Assembly: GCA_037576195.1 (NCBI GenBank)
Contig: CM075103.1
Coordinates: forward strand, 14,942,001 to 15,006,000
DNA length: 64,000 nucleotides
Direction of reading: 5' to 3'
Source of the DNA: Phytoseiulus persimilis
Taxonomy: Eukaryota > Arthropoda > Arachnida > Mesostigmata > Phytoseiidae
Below the pieces are notes generated by a model, which was not told the origin of the DNA, did not search any database, and saw only the letters and a list, made by a program, of their open reading frames with translations. How positions within the stretch are numbered: the first letter of the stretch is position 1; each line of letters opens with the position of its first letter. Shown here in pieces: positions 24,771-37,184 of the stretch. Made by a program: the position numbers and the translations under genes.

Positions 24771-27700
24771 TGACTTGAAATCAACCGGGGAGCCAACGAA
24801 CCGCCGGAGCTGGGGAGTCGAGGGCTGCTAAGTAGACAGCTACCTCCCCGCAAGCCCCACCGTCCTCCTTTGTAGTTCTCAGACAACGTTCCGCCAGCAC
24901 CGGGCCATTGACGCCGCAAAAACCGTTTTTCATTGTCCACAACGGCCTTTAGCAGCAGCGGCGAACGCCGCAGCAGAGCCGGGGCTGTCGCCGATGACCA
25001 GAGTTCGTGCGTAGGGCTCGGTCGGTACCGCAACCAAGAACGGAGTCGGTTTCGAAGATAAATGACTACGCACAGGCTCTCTTCCGGTGTGATGCGTATT
25101 GTGTCTGCTGCTGAGAAGAACGAAACTTTCGGCCGGATACTGATCCAAAACTCAATAAGAGTCGAAACTGTCTAATGAGTTCGATACGTAGCGCAATTTA
25201 CGCGAGTTTCCTATTCGGTTGCTGCGCTCAACGGCCGGCCGGTGAGCTGTCCGGTTGGCCGGGCGCTCGCTCCGTCTTCCGGCCCTTAATGAAAGCGTTT
25301 GAGCTCACCAAAAGTCTGCGAATGCCCCTAAATTAGAAAGTCAGGAGACAGGTCGAGCGTTCCTCATACCGCCGACCCGGAGTCCGAGACCGAGGACGAA
25401 TTGGAGGAATAGACCTCATGCGATGAGCGTATGCGGTGAGACGGGCAGCGGGTCGATTCACGCCACTTAATTCACACATTTGAGCGATTCTCGTAGGAGA
25501 GAGAATTTTGACATGGATGCCGGTGGAGGCTTTGCCGCAGCTTGCGCGTCGAAAACCGAGCTGAAAGGCACGCGCGCATATCAGACCTCCTGCGTGTCAT
25601 CAGAGTTCGTAATACTACACTCTTCGATCCTAATAATGATCTATCTATGACTGATTGTGAGATCAAGCTGCTTTGGCGGTGATATCGCAGCGATGTCTAT
25701 GACATCGCTCAATGTCCTAATGAGTTCCGCTGAGTGATCATGCCCTTGTTATCCGTAGATTCGAGTTGCAACATGGCTAGTTTCACAGTAAATCCTTCTT
25801 AAGCATCGACTGATCAGTCGTTCTCCTATGAGTCGCTCTCGATCCTCGAACAGGAACCTACTTACTCCGCTCTCCGTCCAATTTGTGATCTGATACAATA
25901 GAGCGCGGTCGAATATATGCTGAAGTCCCCAAGTTGAGTCGGATCACATTAGTTCACCATCCGTTCAGAAGTTGATTCGTTCCGATCTCAGTGGAGATTT
26001 TTCGGCTGTTTCCAATTCGGGATCAGGAACTTCCGTCTTTATTTGCGGTATGCGAGCTCCGCGGAAGGAATTTTCGTCATGTTAGAATCACCCTCCTTGA
26101 AAGCGGGAAAAAATGCGGGAATCCTAGCGCAAATAGAACTTCAAAATCGTCCTCATTTCGGATTCGTCAGGTGTTCGCTAAGCTAAAACCATCCAACCAA
26201 CTCACTACTTATTCGTTCAGGTGTTTTGCGCGCAAGGACCAGTGGTTGTGTAAATTTTTCAAACGCGCTGCCGCGTGGGAACTTCGCATTTCACAATCAG
26301 AGCAAGCACTCCGTTCGAAAAGTCTTGACACACTCAGATTCTGTGTCATCACTCACAGTCGGCCCATTGGGATGACCTCGAAAATGGCCGTAAATGGAGC
26401 GTGTTTTCCACTCCGGCTGACGTTCGAGGAGTCTCGAGAACGGTGGCTTCTCGTTTCCTGATTCCATCAACCATCCCGGCATCATGCCAGTGACATCTCG
26501 TCTTCACTCTTGCATCCGCGCCAAAGCTCTGAATCTCCAAAATCTAGATCGACTGGATCGGTATGGCCACCTTTATGTTTTTCTTTCCCAGCCAGAGTTC
26601 CGTGTAAGCGGCGTGACGTTCCTGGCGACCCGTCATGTTGCCACGCCGGGAACTCTCCCAACCCTCTTCAGACTCGTGTTTCCAGCAGAGCCCGGGCCCA
26701 GAAGGCAGCCTGCTGGCGCGGCGTCTTCCCGATGTGCCGAAAGCTATTGCACCGAAACCCGGAGGGCCGGAAATAGCCCGTTGCAACGAAAACCCGTGGG
26801 GCCAAAAAAAAAAATTCCTCGGAGCCGAAGACACTTTTCCTCGTTTCGATAGTCAAGCGAATCGAGCTAAGCTCCAATGCACGGGTCTGAGAGACTGCCC
26901 CCGTGTAATTCTGAAGTCAGGGTATTCGAGCAAAGGATCTCCAGTAAGCACCTCGCAACCGGTCTTGCTGGCGCTTCGCGAAAATTCCAATATCGGGAAG
27001 TTCCTCGACGTAAATGGCTTCCTCCTTGTACCCAGCATGTGATTATTCAGCCACCTACCCAGCTCGACTCGCGATAACGTCGAGAAACGTTTTGGGTATA
27101 CGGTTCCCACGTTCACCATGATTTGCTTGGTCTCTTCTTGCCCATCCAAATGCAGTCTCTCAGACCCGGTGGTGTGCATAGGAGGTCAGCTGGATCCGAT
27201 TCATCATCAAAACGAGAGAAGGGGTTTTCGGCCCTCCCGGTTTTCGTTGCTATCGGTTTCGACACATCGGGTATGAACTGCTGACCCGGAGGGAGCGAGA
27301 AAAAAAATAATCTCAAGGGCGGAGTCCTCTGAGATAAGTACATGAGGTCATAGGGTCCTAAGCGAATTCCAGAGCTCCGCGATGGGATATCACTGCGTCC
27401 TGATTTCGCCTCCCTGGATGTTCAGTCACCGGGATCAAGTGTTTCCACATTCTGATACTTGTTCAGCCTTCTATGTCGAGCGTGGTTAGCTCAGTCGACT
27501 GCCGGGAAAGTTCATACTGTAAGATCCTTCATCCCGAATACCGATCGTCGACTGGCAATCGACACATTAACACACATGTCGCAGCGACGCGTGAACATTA
27601 TTATTCGGCACAAATCGCATCCCTTGCATCCTGCAGTGTGCATCTTCGGTTTCGAATCGCCGCTGACTCAGTGTCATGAGATCAGTACTGAAAGGCGGCC

Positions 27701-28690
27701 GTTCGGATTCTCCCACGATAGAATCCTCTCCAACTAACGGCCTGGCTTGAGGACAGTCCTAGCGATCACAGTCTAGCACAAGAGGAAACGGCGCTCCATG
27801 TTCCCGAAACTCGGGCTCGTCGGCGCATAGTTGCAACACCTTACCGGAATATTTCCCCAGAACAGAGACTGGTGTGACCCATAACGATGCAATCGAACCC
27901 GTTTGTCAGAGAGTCGGATCGCGCTTGTTTCCGACAATGGCCGCGAAAATCATCATCCGCTAGCTCAGAGTCCACTCGGTTTGGATCGGAGAACGAAATG
28001 AAAGAAAGGGAAAGGAGGTCGCCCAAACGAGCCGAGCGTACTTGCTCTGTTCTGAAAGATACACAGTTCAACCGCCATCGTTATGAAGCTCGTCGTCTGC
28101 GTCGCCGGAAATATTAACGATTGCGCTGAAAGAACCAAATTCGTCTAGACGGTGTGCCCGTTGCCGTCTATCGAGAAGGTAGGTTCCGATCGCACGTAGA
28201 AGTAACGGAGAACTGATGCATTATTCTCATTCCTTACGGGAAGTGCTCTTTGTCTGAGCTAATGAATACGCCCCACGATTGAGGAGGCTGTGGCCAATAC
28301 ACAACATCGATCCCTTAGCTAGCTATTAGCTGAATGCTCAAGTTCTCAGCCCTAACTTTCGATCACCCACCCGAAGATCGCGGGTAGATTCCGGGATACA
28401 TGAGTTCAGCATGGAATGCCGATCGGCGCGCCGCTGAGAAACATCGATACGCCGTTGGCTCTTTCCTTCATTTTTTCCGGTCGCCTCTTCACCTTTGTCA
28501 GCCCATGGGATAGTCCTGAGCAGGTACAGGAACATCGCACTCGGGCCAGAGATCTGGCATTCTCACCATGACTGATCAAAGATAGAGATGCTAATCCACC
28601 GGAAATATTTTTCTCAAAGACTGGACATTAGTCCGACGGCCATCAGAATGAGAGGGATTGAATCGAGAGGAATCTTTGGATATCACTCCC
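24771..28690. other. No gene recognised
   Basis: Short frames only. A 9-base A run lies at about 26806-26814. A segment at 27478-27510 resembles the D-arm of a tRNA but lacks the rest of a tRNA. No paired repeats were recognised. Confidence 0.35.
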
Positions 28691-29556
28691 TGACCGATTG
28701 GGGCGCCAATTGAGTAGGAGCTTCTTCAGCATCGAGGCAGACCTCTCAGCAGCGGCGTTACAGAATATCCCTGTCCGGAAAGTTCCGGTCTCCTCAGCTG
28801 CGAGAATTCTCAGTCGTTCAAAATCTGAACTAAACTTGAAGATTTATTCGACTCACTCGAGGAAACCATCGTTGAAAGTGAAGGAATCGGGTCGAGAACG
28901 CCTGGTTGTGCCTCCATGGTAGTCTCGCGAGATTCAAGTGCTGGAATCAGGCCAGGGAGTTCGGAGAATTCTGTGATCTCTACAAACTCGAGTCTGAATT
29001 CCGGCTCGTCAGCAAGAACTTCCGGAGCATTTACGTCGGAAGCTTTCCTCTCCAGGGGTGAAACATAAGACTCGAGGTTATCGATGTGTCTACAGTGATG
29101 GAACGTTCAGGAAAGTCACCATGGTTTTGGGAGGCGAAGGAATCGAAGCGGAAAAGCGTGCGTGATCTAGAATCGAGTCACGTGTGCTTCATGGTGAATG
29201 ATCACAATCTGAAAGCTCATTTATTCACAACAAAAACGGTCGCGACTTCTAAGCGACTCCAGAAAGCGTGGATCCCCGCGATGAATTCCTCCAGAACCCA
29301 ACTTTTTGTATGGAAGCAACAGGAACCGGATGTTTTCGCCAGGAGCTCGGAAAGCATAGGAATTGGCAAGGACGTGTCCGGTGGATTAGAATATTTATTT
29401 AGTCATGGATCGCAGAGTCAGCGGCGGTATGAATTCGACATAGCCAAAGTCGAGTCGCTTGGTTACGGAACACGTCGGTGTGAGACGAGCCCCTCTGCCG
29501 ATACTCGCACCCAAGAAAAAGTCGACAAGGCGATGTTGGCCTTTCGGGTTCTCTGA
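28690..29556 (+). pseudogene. Candidate leucine-rich-repeat-like remnant
   Basis: Plus-strand stretches in more than one frame are protein-like. One near 28.97 kb reads EFCDLYKLESEFRLVSKNFR. A later frame (29086-29556) contains LESSHVCFMVNDHNLKAHLF and QLFVWKQQEPDVFARS. The alternation of hydrophobic residues resembles the repeats in the 9-12 and 61.7-63.1 kb blocks. There is no continuous frame, no initiator context and no resolved splice sites. The call is low confidence and rests on resemblance alone. Confidence 0.22.
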
Positions 29557-30629
29557 TTCCCTCGTAGTTTTCAGAGACATCACGACATGAGCTAGCTCAT
29601 CAGGGAAAAATCGCACAGAATAGCGATTCCTCTTCGACCGAGTGCGCTCCTTCAAAGAGCCCGAGGTGTTCAAAATCAGTGGAGTTGCATTCATTGGAAA
29701 GTCGGTGTAGAATACCCAGCAGACCAGTCTCGGATGGGCTCCGTTGGCACGGGCGCTGTAGGCTGCTGCAGCTGTCGGATCGTTGCGAGTGAATTGTTCT
29801 TCCCTCAATATGGAATGGTTTACAAGAAGGCATCATTGGAGTCCATCAACCGCTCTGCGAATACGACATCCTCTATCATGCTCAGAGTCATTGATCTGAT
29901 ACATCGCAGCACGTTCCGAAAACTGTCTCATATCCGGAGGCAGAGTTCTTTCACTGCCGGATGGAGCACGAGTTGGGTGTTGCACCCCGTCGATCGAATC
30001 TCCCGATCTCTGACGTCCAGATGCTGTAAGCATAGCTGTTTGAGCATAGATTCTGAAGGCAGATCAGTCAACAGAGATTTTGCAGTGTTGATAGAAGCGC
30101 TGCCCGACCAACAATCTCACCCAGCGCTTCACTGCACGTCCCTATCGAAACCACAGATCTGAGAAAATTTGTGACTGGGTTCGAACATTGGACGAAATCA
30201 TCATCCGAGGAGCGAGGCAGATACTTGACCGTCGTGTCGACGTCGGCGAGAACGTGTGTGTCTCAGCCAATAAGCCCTCATGAACCTCTACCACGTGAAC
30301 GAAGGATCCGATTGGATTTTAACGTTGACGCTTCAACGGTCTGGTTGCACTTTAGCAGACTCGGTTTCAGCTCAAACCTCGACACCTGGGTGACACGTCG
30401 TCCGATGGGCGCGATAGTGATCGAATCAGTGTCGCCACAACTCTCCCGGCCAGGCAGGAAACAGAACCATCGTCGCATGGGATCGTCAAAGGTGACGAAG
30501 GCCAACTCCCGGAGCCGATATCTCCGACTTTCGGCGGCCGCTTCCCGAAATGTTCCTCAAACCAGGGTAACCGACAAAATCCAAGATTGTGGAGGGTAAA
30601 CAGGGGGCCATATTCTCAGTTTTGTCGGA

Positions 30630-30970
30630 ATCGCAAAATCGCAGTTTTCCGATTTTCGACCATTTCAGAGAAACCGTCGGTGCGGGTACGCCGTACGATC
30701 AAACACGAGCTCTTGGATCCTAAAGTTGACTAGGTTCCGCATATTCTGACTATTCGTGATTTTTCCGCACCTCTGGAAGCAGAAGTATCATCGATCGGAA
30801 TCCACACCGCCCTCAGTATTGCGGCTCAACGATGCCACGATTCAAATGTTGTCGATCCGTTTTGTTGTACATTTGGCTACGTTGGGTGGACCATATCACC
30901 GTGATTTTTGCTTCCCGTGGCTGAGCCGGAGTTTCGCAACCACCCAATAGCATCTATACCGGGGGATTTC
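30630..30970 (+). repeat. Old dispersed repeat, copy 1
   Basis: Blocks such as GAAACCGTCGGTG, a stretch like GACTAGGTTCCGCATATT, and a CACCCAATA box occur in the same order at 34150-34390 (copy 2). Similarity is patchy, so the pair is an ancient repeat of unknown type or a shared low-level duplication. Confidence 0.35.
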
Positions 30971-31048
30971 GACATTACGTGAGGTGTAGTCAACTGGGAA
31001 TTCGACGATACAGTCACTCGGAGAAAGGTAGTAGAAGCTTGTTGGAAT

Positions 31049-32546
31049 GGTGTCCTCCCGTTTTCCCGATACCGTTTCCCCGAAACCGTTTTCTTGAAGC
31101 CGTTTACCCGAAACCGTTCCCCCGACCAGGAACCCTCTCCTGATTCTGAGACCCTCCGAGTGTATGAGGCTTCTATGTAGGGCGCGGAGTTCGAGTGAGC
31201 GGACTTCAAGAGAAGCGAGTCATGTGAAGGGATTCCCCCTGCGCAATGTGATGGATTTGCATAGAGGAATACAGTCGCGCTTCCCGCGTACCCCCAATCC
31301 GGGATGAATAATTTCAGATGTGCTCAATATCACAATAACTTACATCAGGGCCGGGCAACTTGATGCGGCCCGCGGGCCGCACTTCGGAGGACCACCTAGA
31401 AAATCCCACGATGAAGAATTGGAGGCTCTCCTGACCCGGAGCAAAACCCAAACCCAGGAGGAGCTCGCGGAAGCGCTCGGCGTGACTCGAAGAACGATCC
31501 ATGGCCGTCCATGAACACTATGATAGGGAGCGCTCGTGCGCATCTCGGAAGTTTCCATATCAGAGAACGAATCGGAAAGCCTACGAAACCGTTCTTTCGG
31601 ATCGCAAACTTCTTTTCGTTCCGGTGCATCTTTTAGTTTGGAATCTCAGGAACGATTCAGCCGTACAATTCGACCGCGGTTTTTGTTCCATTGTGTTCTA
31701 AAAGTGTTTCATTCCTTCTTGTGAGCGATGGAAACGAGAGTTGTTTGAGCCGACTCGGACGAAACAGACCTGAGTAGGACAATGGAGATAAACGCACACT
31801 CTCCCGGACCCGACCATCCTGCATACTTGTTTGGGAACTTTCAAAGAGTATTTTGCGAGAGCTGTGGAATCATTACCGGAATGACGGCGCCCGCACCACA
31901 TCGAAGGATGGCATCAAGCTCTGAATACGGCGGTTGGGAAGGCTTATCCGAACGTCTTCGATTTGGTGAAACATCTCTAACAACAAGAGCAACGGTCTAA
32001 AAATGACATGCTTCTCCTGCGGCAGGGAGGGCCCCCACCTCGATCACGACCGCGAAATCGAAGAATCAATCAGGAACTAATGAACTTCGTGGAGGAATTG
32101 GAATTGGAGACCAATCAAATTTCGCTGTCACAATACCTTCAAAACATGGCGTCCGTGAAAGCTCTTGTATGACCTCGGGTCACTTGTTGAGACCTGATAT
32201 GAATCCTCATGCTTATTCGTAATGATATAACGGGCATATCGGCGAGCAAAGTTGTGCGGAATCATAATTAACCCTTCACCGCCAAATGTCACTCGCCAAG
32301 CTCCAGCACCATCATTCCCGAAGTCGAGGGTTAGTGTCTATGGTCGGCCGACTTCGCACTTCTTCCTAATTTATCAGCGTGATTGGGCTCAACTCTGCGC
32401 TCCACATAGAAGCCTCATAGACTCGTAGAGTCTCAGGATCAGGAGAGGGTTCCTGGTCGGGGAAACGAATTCGGGGAAACGGGTTCGGGGAAACGGGTTC
32501 GGGGGAACGGCTTCGGAAAACGGCTTCGGGGAAACGGGCTGTAACC
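31049..32546 (+). mobile_element. Long-TIR (foldback-like) non-autonomous DNA transposon, copy A
   Basis: The element begins GGTGTCCTCCCG and ends GGGCTGTAACC. It is flanked by GTTGGAAT (31041-31048) and GTTGGAAC (32547-32554), an 8-bp target duplication with one mismatch. Each end carries 5-6 tandem copies of a 14-bp unit of the type CCGTTTCCCCGATA, then a shared block reading CCCTCTCCTGATTCTGAGAC, in inverted orientation at the two ends. Copy B (53948-54794) has the same ends and interior. Copy A is about 650 bp longer, owing to a segment at about 31396-32060 absent from copy B, which includes a mariner-like helix-turn-helix coding fragment. No transposase for this element is visible. Eight-base duplications fit hAT, Merlin, P or Mutator-like superfamilies, and the ends alone do not decide. 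Confidence 0.82.
31404..31514 (+). pseudogene. Mariner-type helix-turn-helix fragment inside copy A
   Basis: The frame reads EELEALLTRSKTQTQEELAE followed by ALGVTRRTIHGRP. This matches the second DNA-binding helix-turn-helix of mariner transposases (pattern L-x-A-L-L-x(5)-Q-T-Q-E-E-L-A-x-x-L-x-V-T). Nothing resembling the rest of a mariner, in particular the DDD catalytic core, follows. The fragment lies in the segment that distinguishes copy A of the long-TIR element from copy B. It is unrelated in detail to the complete mariner at 43.4 kb. Confidence 0.6.
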
Positions 32547-32692
32547 GTTGGAACCCCGGGGAGCTTCTTTCAGGCACTGGACCTTATAATTGCCCATTGA
32601 AATGGAGTCAGCAGTGAGAGTCCACTCTTTGCGGTTCAGTAAGGATTCGGCGTCGCAAATCAGGATCTTGACATCCGGCTCTGGGCAAGCTA

Positions 32693-32864
32693 GAACCGGT
32701 CCTAGACTTTCAGAACCGGTTATGTGCATATTGGAACCGGTTGTGGACTCTCAGAACCGGTTCCGGGCAACCTGGAACCGGCTCCCGATTCTCGGAACCG
32801 GTTCGGAGCACATCGGGACTGATTCCAGGTCACCCAGAACCGGATCTGCATATCCAGAACCGGT
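32693..32864 (+). repeat. Phased array of AACCGGTT-type motifs
   Basis: Nine units of about 20-21 bp each contain GAACCGG (usually GAACCGGT or GAACCGGTT). Units start at about 32693, 32713, 32734, 32754, 32775, 32795, 32815, 32837 and 32857, and the seventh is degenerate. The spacer sequence differs between units while the palindromic core is kept, which is unusual for a simple minisatellite. AACCGGTT is the known consensus of Grainyhead/CP2-family transcription factors, so a homotypic binding cluster is possible. That use is inference. Confidence 0.75.
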
Positions 32865-32879
32865 TATTTGCGACCCCTA

Positions 32880-33540
32880 ATCAGGATCGAAGTGAGTTGT
32901 GGAGAGGGTGATTGAAAAACATGTCGGAAGAATCCGCGCGATTTGGCGCTCCATACACAGGAACCATATACGCAGGGTTGCTCTTCGTCGTGGGGGTCGG
33001 AGCGCGCAGTAAATAATTTTCCGATGGAATACGGTTGAATCCTTCTCATAGATTGCTTCGAGGCTCAAGTTCATTCTCGATGAGAAGTTCTGGAAGTCAG
33101 CCAGATGCAACCCCGATTCGAGTAGAAGTTCCGCGGAACAATCAAGTCACCCTTGAACTGGCAGGATACAGCTTCTTTCTTGAGCGCTGTGGATTTCAGG
33201 CAAAACCATTGAAGTTTTTTCAATATGTTCGCTCGTCTGGCGCCCCAAAGACTGACATTTTGTGTGTTTGCTCAGGATGTATGCCTTCAGTTGACCAGCT
33301 TGTTGTTTCCTGGGAGCTTCATTTTCCGAATGTCGCGAATGGTTCAACTCAAGCGCGGGGCTCGGACAGGTGGCTCCGTTGTGCGAATCATACGACGCCT
33401 CCCGTTAACCACAAAGACTTAGCCATCCTCGATATCCGAGTGATTTCATCAATCTCTCGGTTCGAATGGATTCTGAGCCCAGCGAAAGATTTTCAACGAG
33501 TACTCGGATGGGCGCCCCTGTTTCTCGCATGAGGCGATCG
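32880..33540 (+). other. Coding-like stretch, unidentified
   Basis: The plus strand is open from 33035 to 33532 (165 codons) and reads, for example, VTLELAGYSFFLERCGFQAK and DLAILDIRVISSISRFEWIL. The composition is protein-like with regularly spaced hydrophobics. It may be another leucine-rich-repeat-like remnant. The initiator is not distinctive, other frames are partly open, and I recognise no family. Confidence 0.25.
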
Positions 33541-34149
33541 CTACGCCAAGTGGCTGGAAAGCCAGGAATTCCCAGTGTTGCAGAGTACCATCTGGCGCAT
33601 AAGTAACGACAACAATTCTCAGTGGCGATATAAATCCGAAGGATTCAAGCGATCACAGTCATTATTTGGGCGCTTCCGCGAATCCCGAATCCCCCTTCTC
33701 CGAGGGCTCTAGGAATCGGTTCGCGGCCTGTGTTATTCAGAGGCGGCCGCGCGTTCTCTGCGACCCTGCGGAGCAGAGTTGAGGGCCATTGAAAATCGGA
33801 GCCTACGTCAACAAGTGAACCCCATCACATTTATTTGAGAAGAGTAAGCGTGTATCTTCCGATAGGGTCCGGGTTCCTATTTCTCCAAGTACAGGAGGGC
33901 TTGTGCGAGGAGAGGGCTTCCGGTGGCGCCGACTGCCGGAACTCGACGTTCGAAGCTCGATGACAAAACTGCAGTGGAGGCCCTCCGTTATAGGAATTCG
34001 CATTCTGAACACGATTGCAGCGAAGTTCATCTGTGTATCGAATCACCGTCAAGGTTATCCTCGTTGCATCGAACTCTCCGTTTCGATACCACAAATTCCT
34101 TCAGAAAGGGCAATCGACAAATTAGAGCACTCTATAGCTGTATTGGTTG

Positions 34150-34390
34150 CGTGCAAAATCGAAAAATCACGAATTTTCGTGTTTCGAGTTCTTCACTGAA
34201 ACCGTCGGTGTTTGCAGGCCGCTCGTTGAATCGGAACGAAAATCGGCAGCATCTAAAAACTGACTTAATTCCGCGTATTTTGGTTATTTCATTGTCTTTC
34301 TGGGAGCGGAGTCATGAGCTGTCAAAGTTTAGCGCTCAGAACTTTTGCACGCACCCAATATTTAGAGGTAATGGCAGCGGAGTCTGAGAA
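34150..34390 (+). repeat. Old dispersed repeat, copy 2
   Basis: Shares ordered short blocks with 30630-30970, including GAAACCGTCGGTGT, ACTTAATTCCGCGTATTT and GCACCCAATA-like sequence near its end. It is diverged and shorter than copy 1, and its boundaries are approximate. Confidence 0.33.
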
Positions 34391-36799
34391 AAACTGATTT
34401 TGATGTAACGACGAATCAAGACTCCGGAGGCTCATTGTTTAGGGGGAATTCTCGCGATACTGTGACCGTGCGATGCCTCTCAATTCGCGATTGAATAACA
34501 ACTATCGCAAGTACGAAGTATCTGAGCTGTCGACCGTTAGCCATCCATCGAGATATCTGATCACCAGCCTGTAATTTAGGCCTGGCACTGGGCCCCAGTC
34601 AACACCATGGCCCTCGTAGATCCTGATTCTGGAAAAGCACCCAGGGTTCGCCGACCCCTGGAATGAAGCAGCATTCAATCGCTTAATTGGTGCACGGATA
34701 CACTTCTGATACGATCCCCTGGCGGTATCGGGTCGCGTCCTTCAGCAGACCTCCCAGCGCGGGTCAATGTTAGCCAGATTGACGAAGTTGTTTCATAGTT
34801 TCATGTTACGGAACTCTACACTCGGGACTGAATTCAAGGGTTCTGACATGTATTGACCAAAAGTTTCGGTTCTCCTAGGGCCGTTTTGAGGCGCCGGCGT
34901 TTGCACCAGAGAAAACCTCTCGAGTTCACTCTCAGGGGCTGGTCCCCCGCCCGAACTCAACGTCCACTCAACCGGATTCGGGAGCGCGGACCGGCCATCG
35001 CTGATCTGGAGGATAGGTCCGCGTGAGAGATTGAACGTTGGAAATCTAGCTTTGCATCTGATGTCAGGAACGAGAGCGTAGTATATTCGCTCGGCCATCC
35101 ATCATCTTTTTAATTAACACTCTAACGCGAGCCCCTATTCGCCTACGCACTAAATGCCGAACATGAGCTTTTATGCTAAGCAGTGAATAAATGGGACGTT
35201 CAGGAACCAGGGCAGTCTGCCGGATGGTGATTATACGAGCTCATCACTCTGCTTTGCGGAAAAAAATCGGTTGACTTGCCAATCTAGCAGCTGAAGCCAG
35301 ATGAATCGATCGAGCGCGGGAAACTGGAAAAGACCCTTCACTGCCTTCGGCAGCCAGATATTTGCTCATCGGCGAAACGAGGGAATCCAACGATCGCATG
35401 GAGACAGTGGTGACAGTGACCTACAAACGTTTGCCGAGCATCGCTGTGGCTCTCTCTCCCCGATACTGCGATGCGTTTATCGAGAATCGGTGGTTTCGGT
35501 TTGTCCATCGGACTGGATGCGATCTCGTTCGCAAAAAGCCCGTCAATCTGTAGATGGTTTCCTCAATCGAATCAGGAAAAAAACTCCCTCCCGCCCAGGT
35601 AAGGTTATTACCTTGATCAAATCCGGAATCGGGAGCGAATAGCTTCCCTCAACGTTGGGCTCGTGTGCTGAAGATTCACACCAGAAATCACGCGTCCTCC
35701 ACGTTCGCACACGGATGAATTTCGCCCGAGGAGACACTGCGTTAGAGATAAGTCCTCTTCAGTCTCGGACGGGGTGAACCGCGAGCTAACTTTCGGTTCT
35801 CTTTCGAAGTCGTACTCGCCCAAAACCAACAAGAGTAGCAAAGACGGCTTCATATTTGGCGCTTAGACGAACTGTGCAGGGGGATCAGAATTAGGGGCGG
35901 GGGAAGTTTTTCGTTAGAACCGAATACGAAGCTGGGAGCTGACAGAAGTACCGTAAGTATTCCAATTCGCGGGCAGTCTCCACCAGACGGCACCGCTCGA
36001 GCGACTGGAACATGAACAGATATTCCACCCTGCGAAAGAAACCAATGCCGAAACGGTACTCTCTGATAGATAAGCATGTTTGGATGGAGAGGCGCCCCAT
36101 TGGCGACTTAGAGTAAGGCGGGCGGCCAGACGATAAGAACATTCACGTTATTCTTGAAGAAGGTGAGTCAGTCTCTCAAGCCGAGCTTCTAGTTTCGTGA
36201 TAAAACTTTTTTGGACGCAATGGCACACCGAAAGATCACGATGCTGCGCACCGATTTCGGGTTACTTACTTTTGTATTGGCAGGATAGTGACTTCGGCGG
36301 TTCATGTACCGAGCTGTAGCCGGGTACGGAACACCCGGATTCCGGAATGTTTTGCAGCCACAGATGTTGATTGTCCCAAAAGTTGAATTTTTCGACCTCC
36401 TGAAGGAACGAGGTGAAATGAAAGCGTCTACTCACGGAACCATGGAGCTCTCGAGAGACACCGATGGAATCGTATTGGAACAGTGCTCCATCCAGGAGGC
36501 TGCCATGTGATCATCAACGTGAACCATTCGTCTCGACGTCCTGCTCCTCCATTTGGGGCGAAGGTTCGGTTGACTTCGGATCCGCTCAGCATGACCGTCC
36601 AGCTCGTGCTGACGATGAGCGTGATCTGTGGATGGGAAAATCGAGCGAATGGGAATGCGATAATTGTCTGCAATTCGCCGCCATCTTCACTGGTGTCTTC
36701 GAAGAGAGGAAGTTCCTCGGCGGACAAGCTCTCATTGCTGCCAAACGCAATCAGCCGAGTGAGGATTCGTTGTTGCTCTCTAGCAAGATATGACTCTCT
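34391..36799. other. No confident gene
   Basis: Short frames only. A minus-strand frame at 34793-35098 and overlapping plus-strand frames at 35301-35642 have mixed composition without motifs or trusted splice sites. Confidence 0.3.
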
Positions 36800-36833
36800 T
36801 CTATATATATAAAAATCCAGGGTCTGTTTGTTT

Positions 36834-36870
36834 GTATGTATGTATGTATGTATGTATGTATGTATGTATG
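36834..36870 (+). repeat. (GTAT)n microsatellite within Helitron A
   Basis: About nine perfect GTAT units, flanked on both sides by TTTGTTTG. Copy B of the Helitron has TTTGTTTG without the GTAT run, so the microsatellite grew inside this copy. Confidence 0.9.
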
Positions 36871-37184
36871 TTTGTTTGTCCTCAATAGGCTCCTCCGGTA
36901 TTGATCGGATCGACTTGGAACAAACTGCATAATGTAGGGCGGCTCTCCGGGAAGGACATAGGCCACCCACCCCTTCCCCCCTCCTCCTCCCCTCCTCCCC
37001 CCCTCGCGATTTACCCCAACTTTGACCCACTCCATACTGTCATCCGCATCCAAATTCTGACGATAGGGTGCACCGCCCCGTGATGACGCCAGCCAGACTC
37101 TTAGGCCTCATCCCATCGTCATCGGATATCCTTCCCCACCCCCTCTCCTATACATCCATCATAGAAATCTATCATGAAAATATC

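Noticed and set aside
27478-27510. tRNA-like D-arm GTGGTTAGCTCAGT
   Set aside because: No acceptor stem, anticodon arm or T-arm (GGTTCGAATCC-type) follows at the right spacing.
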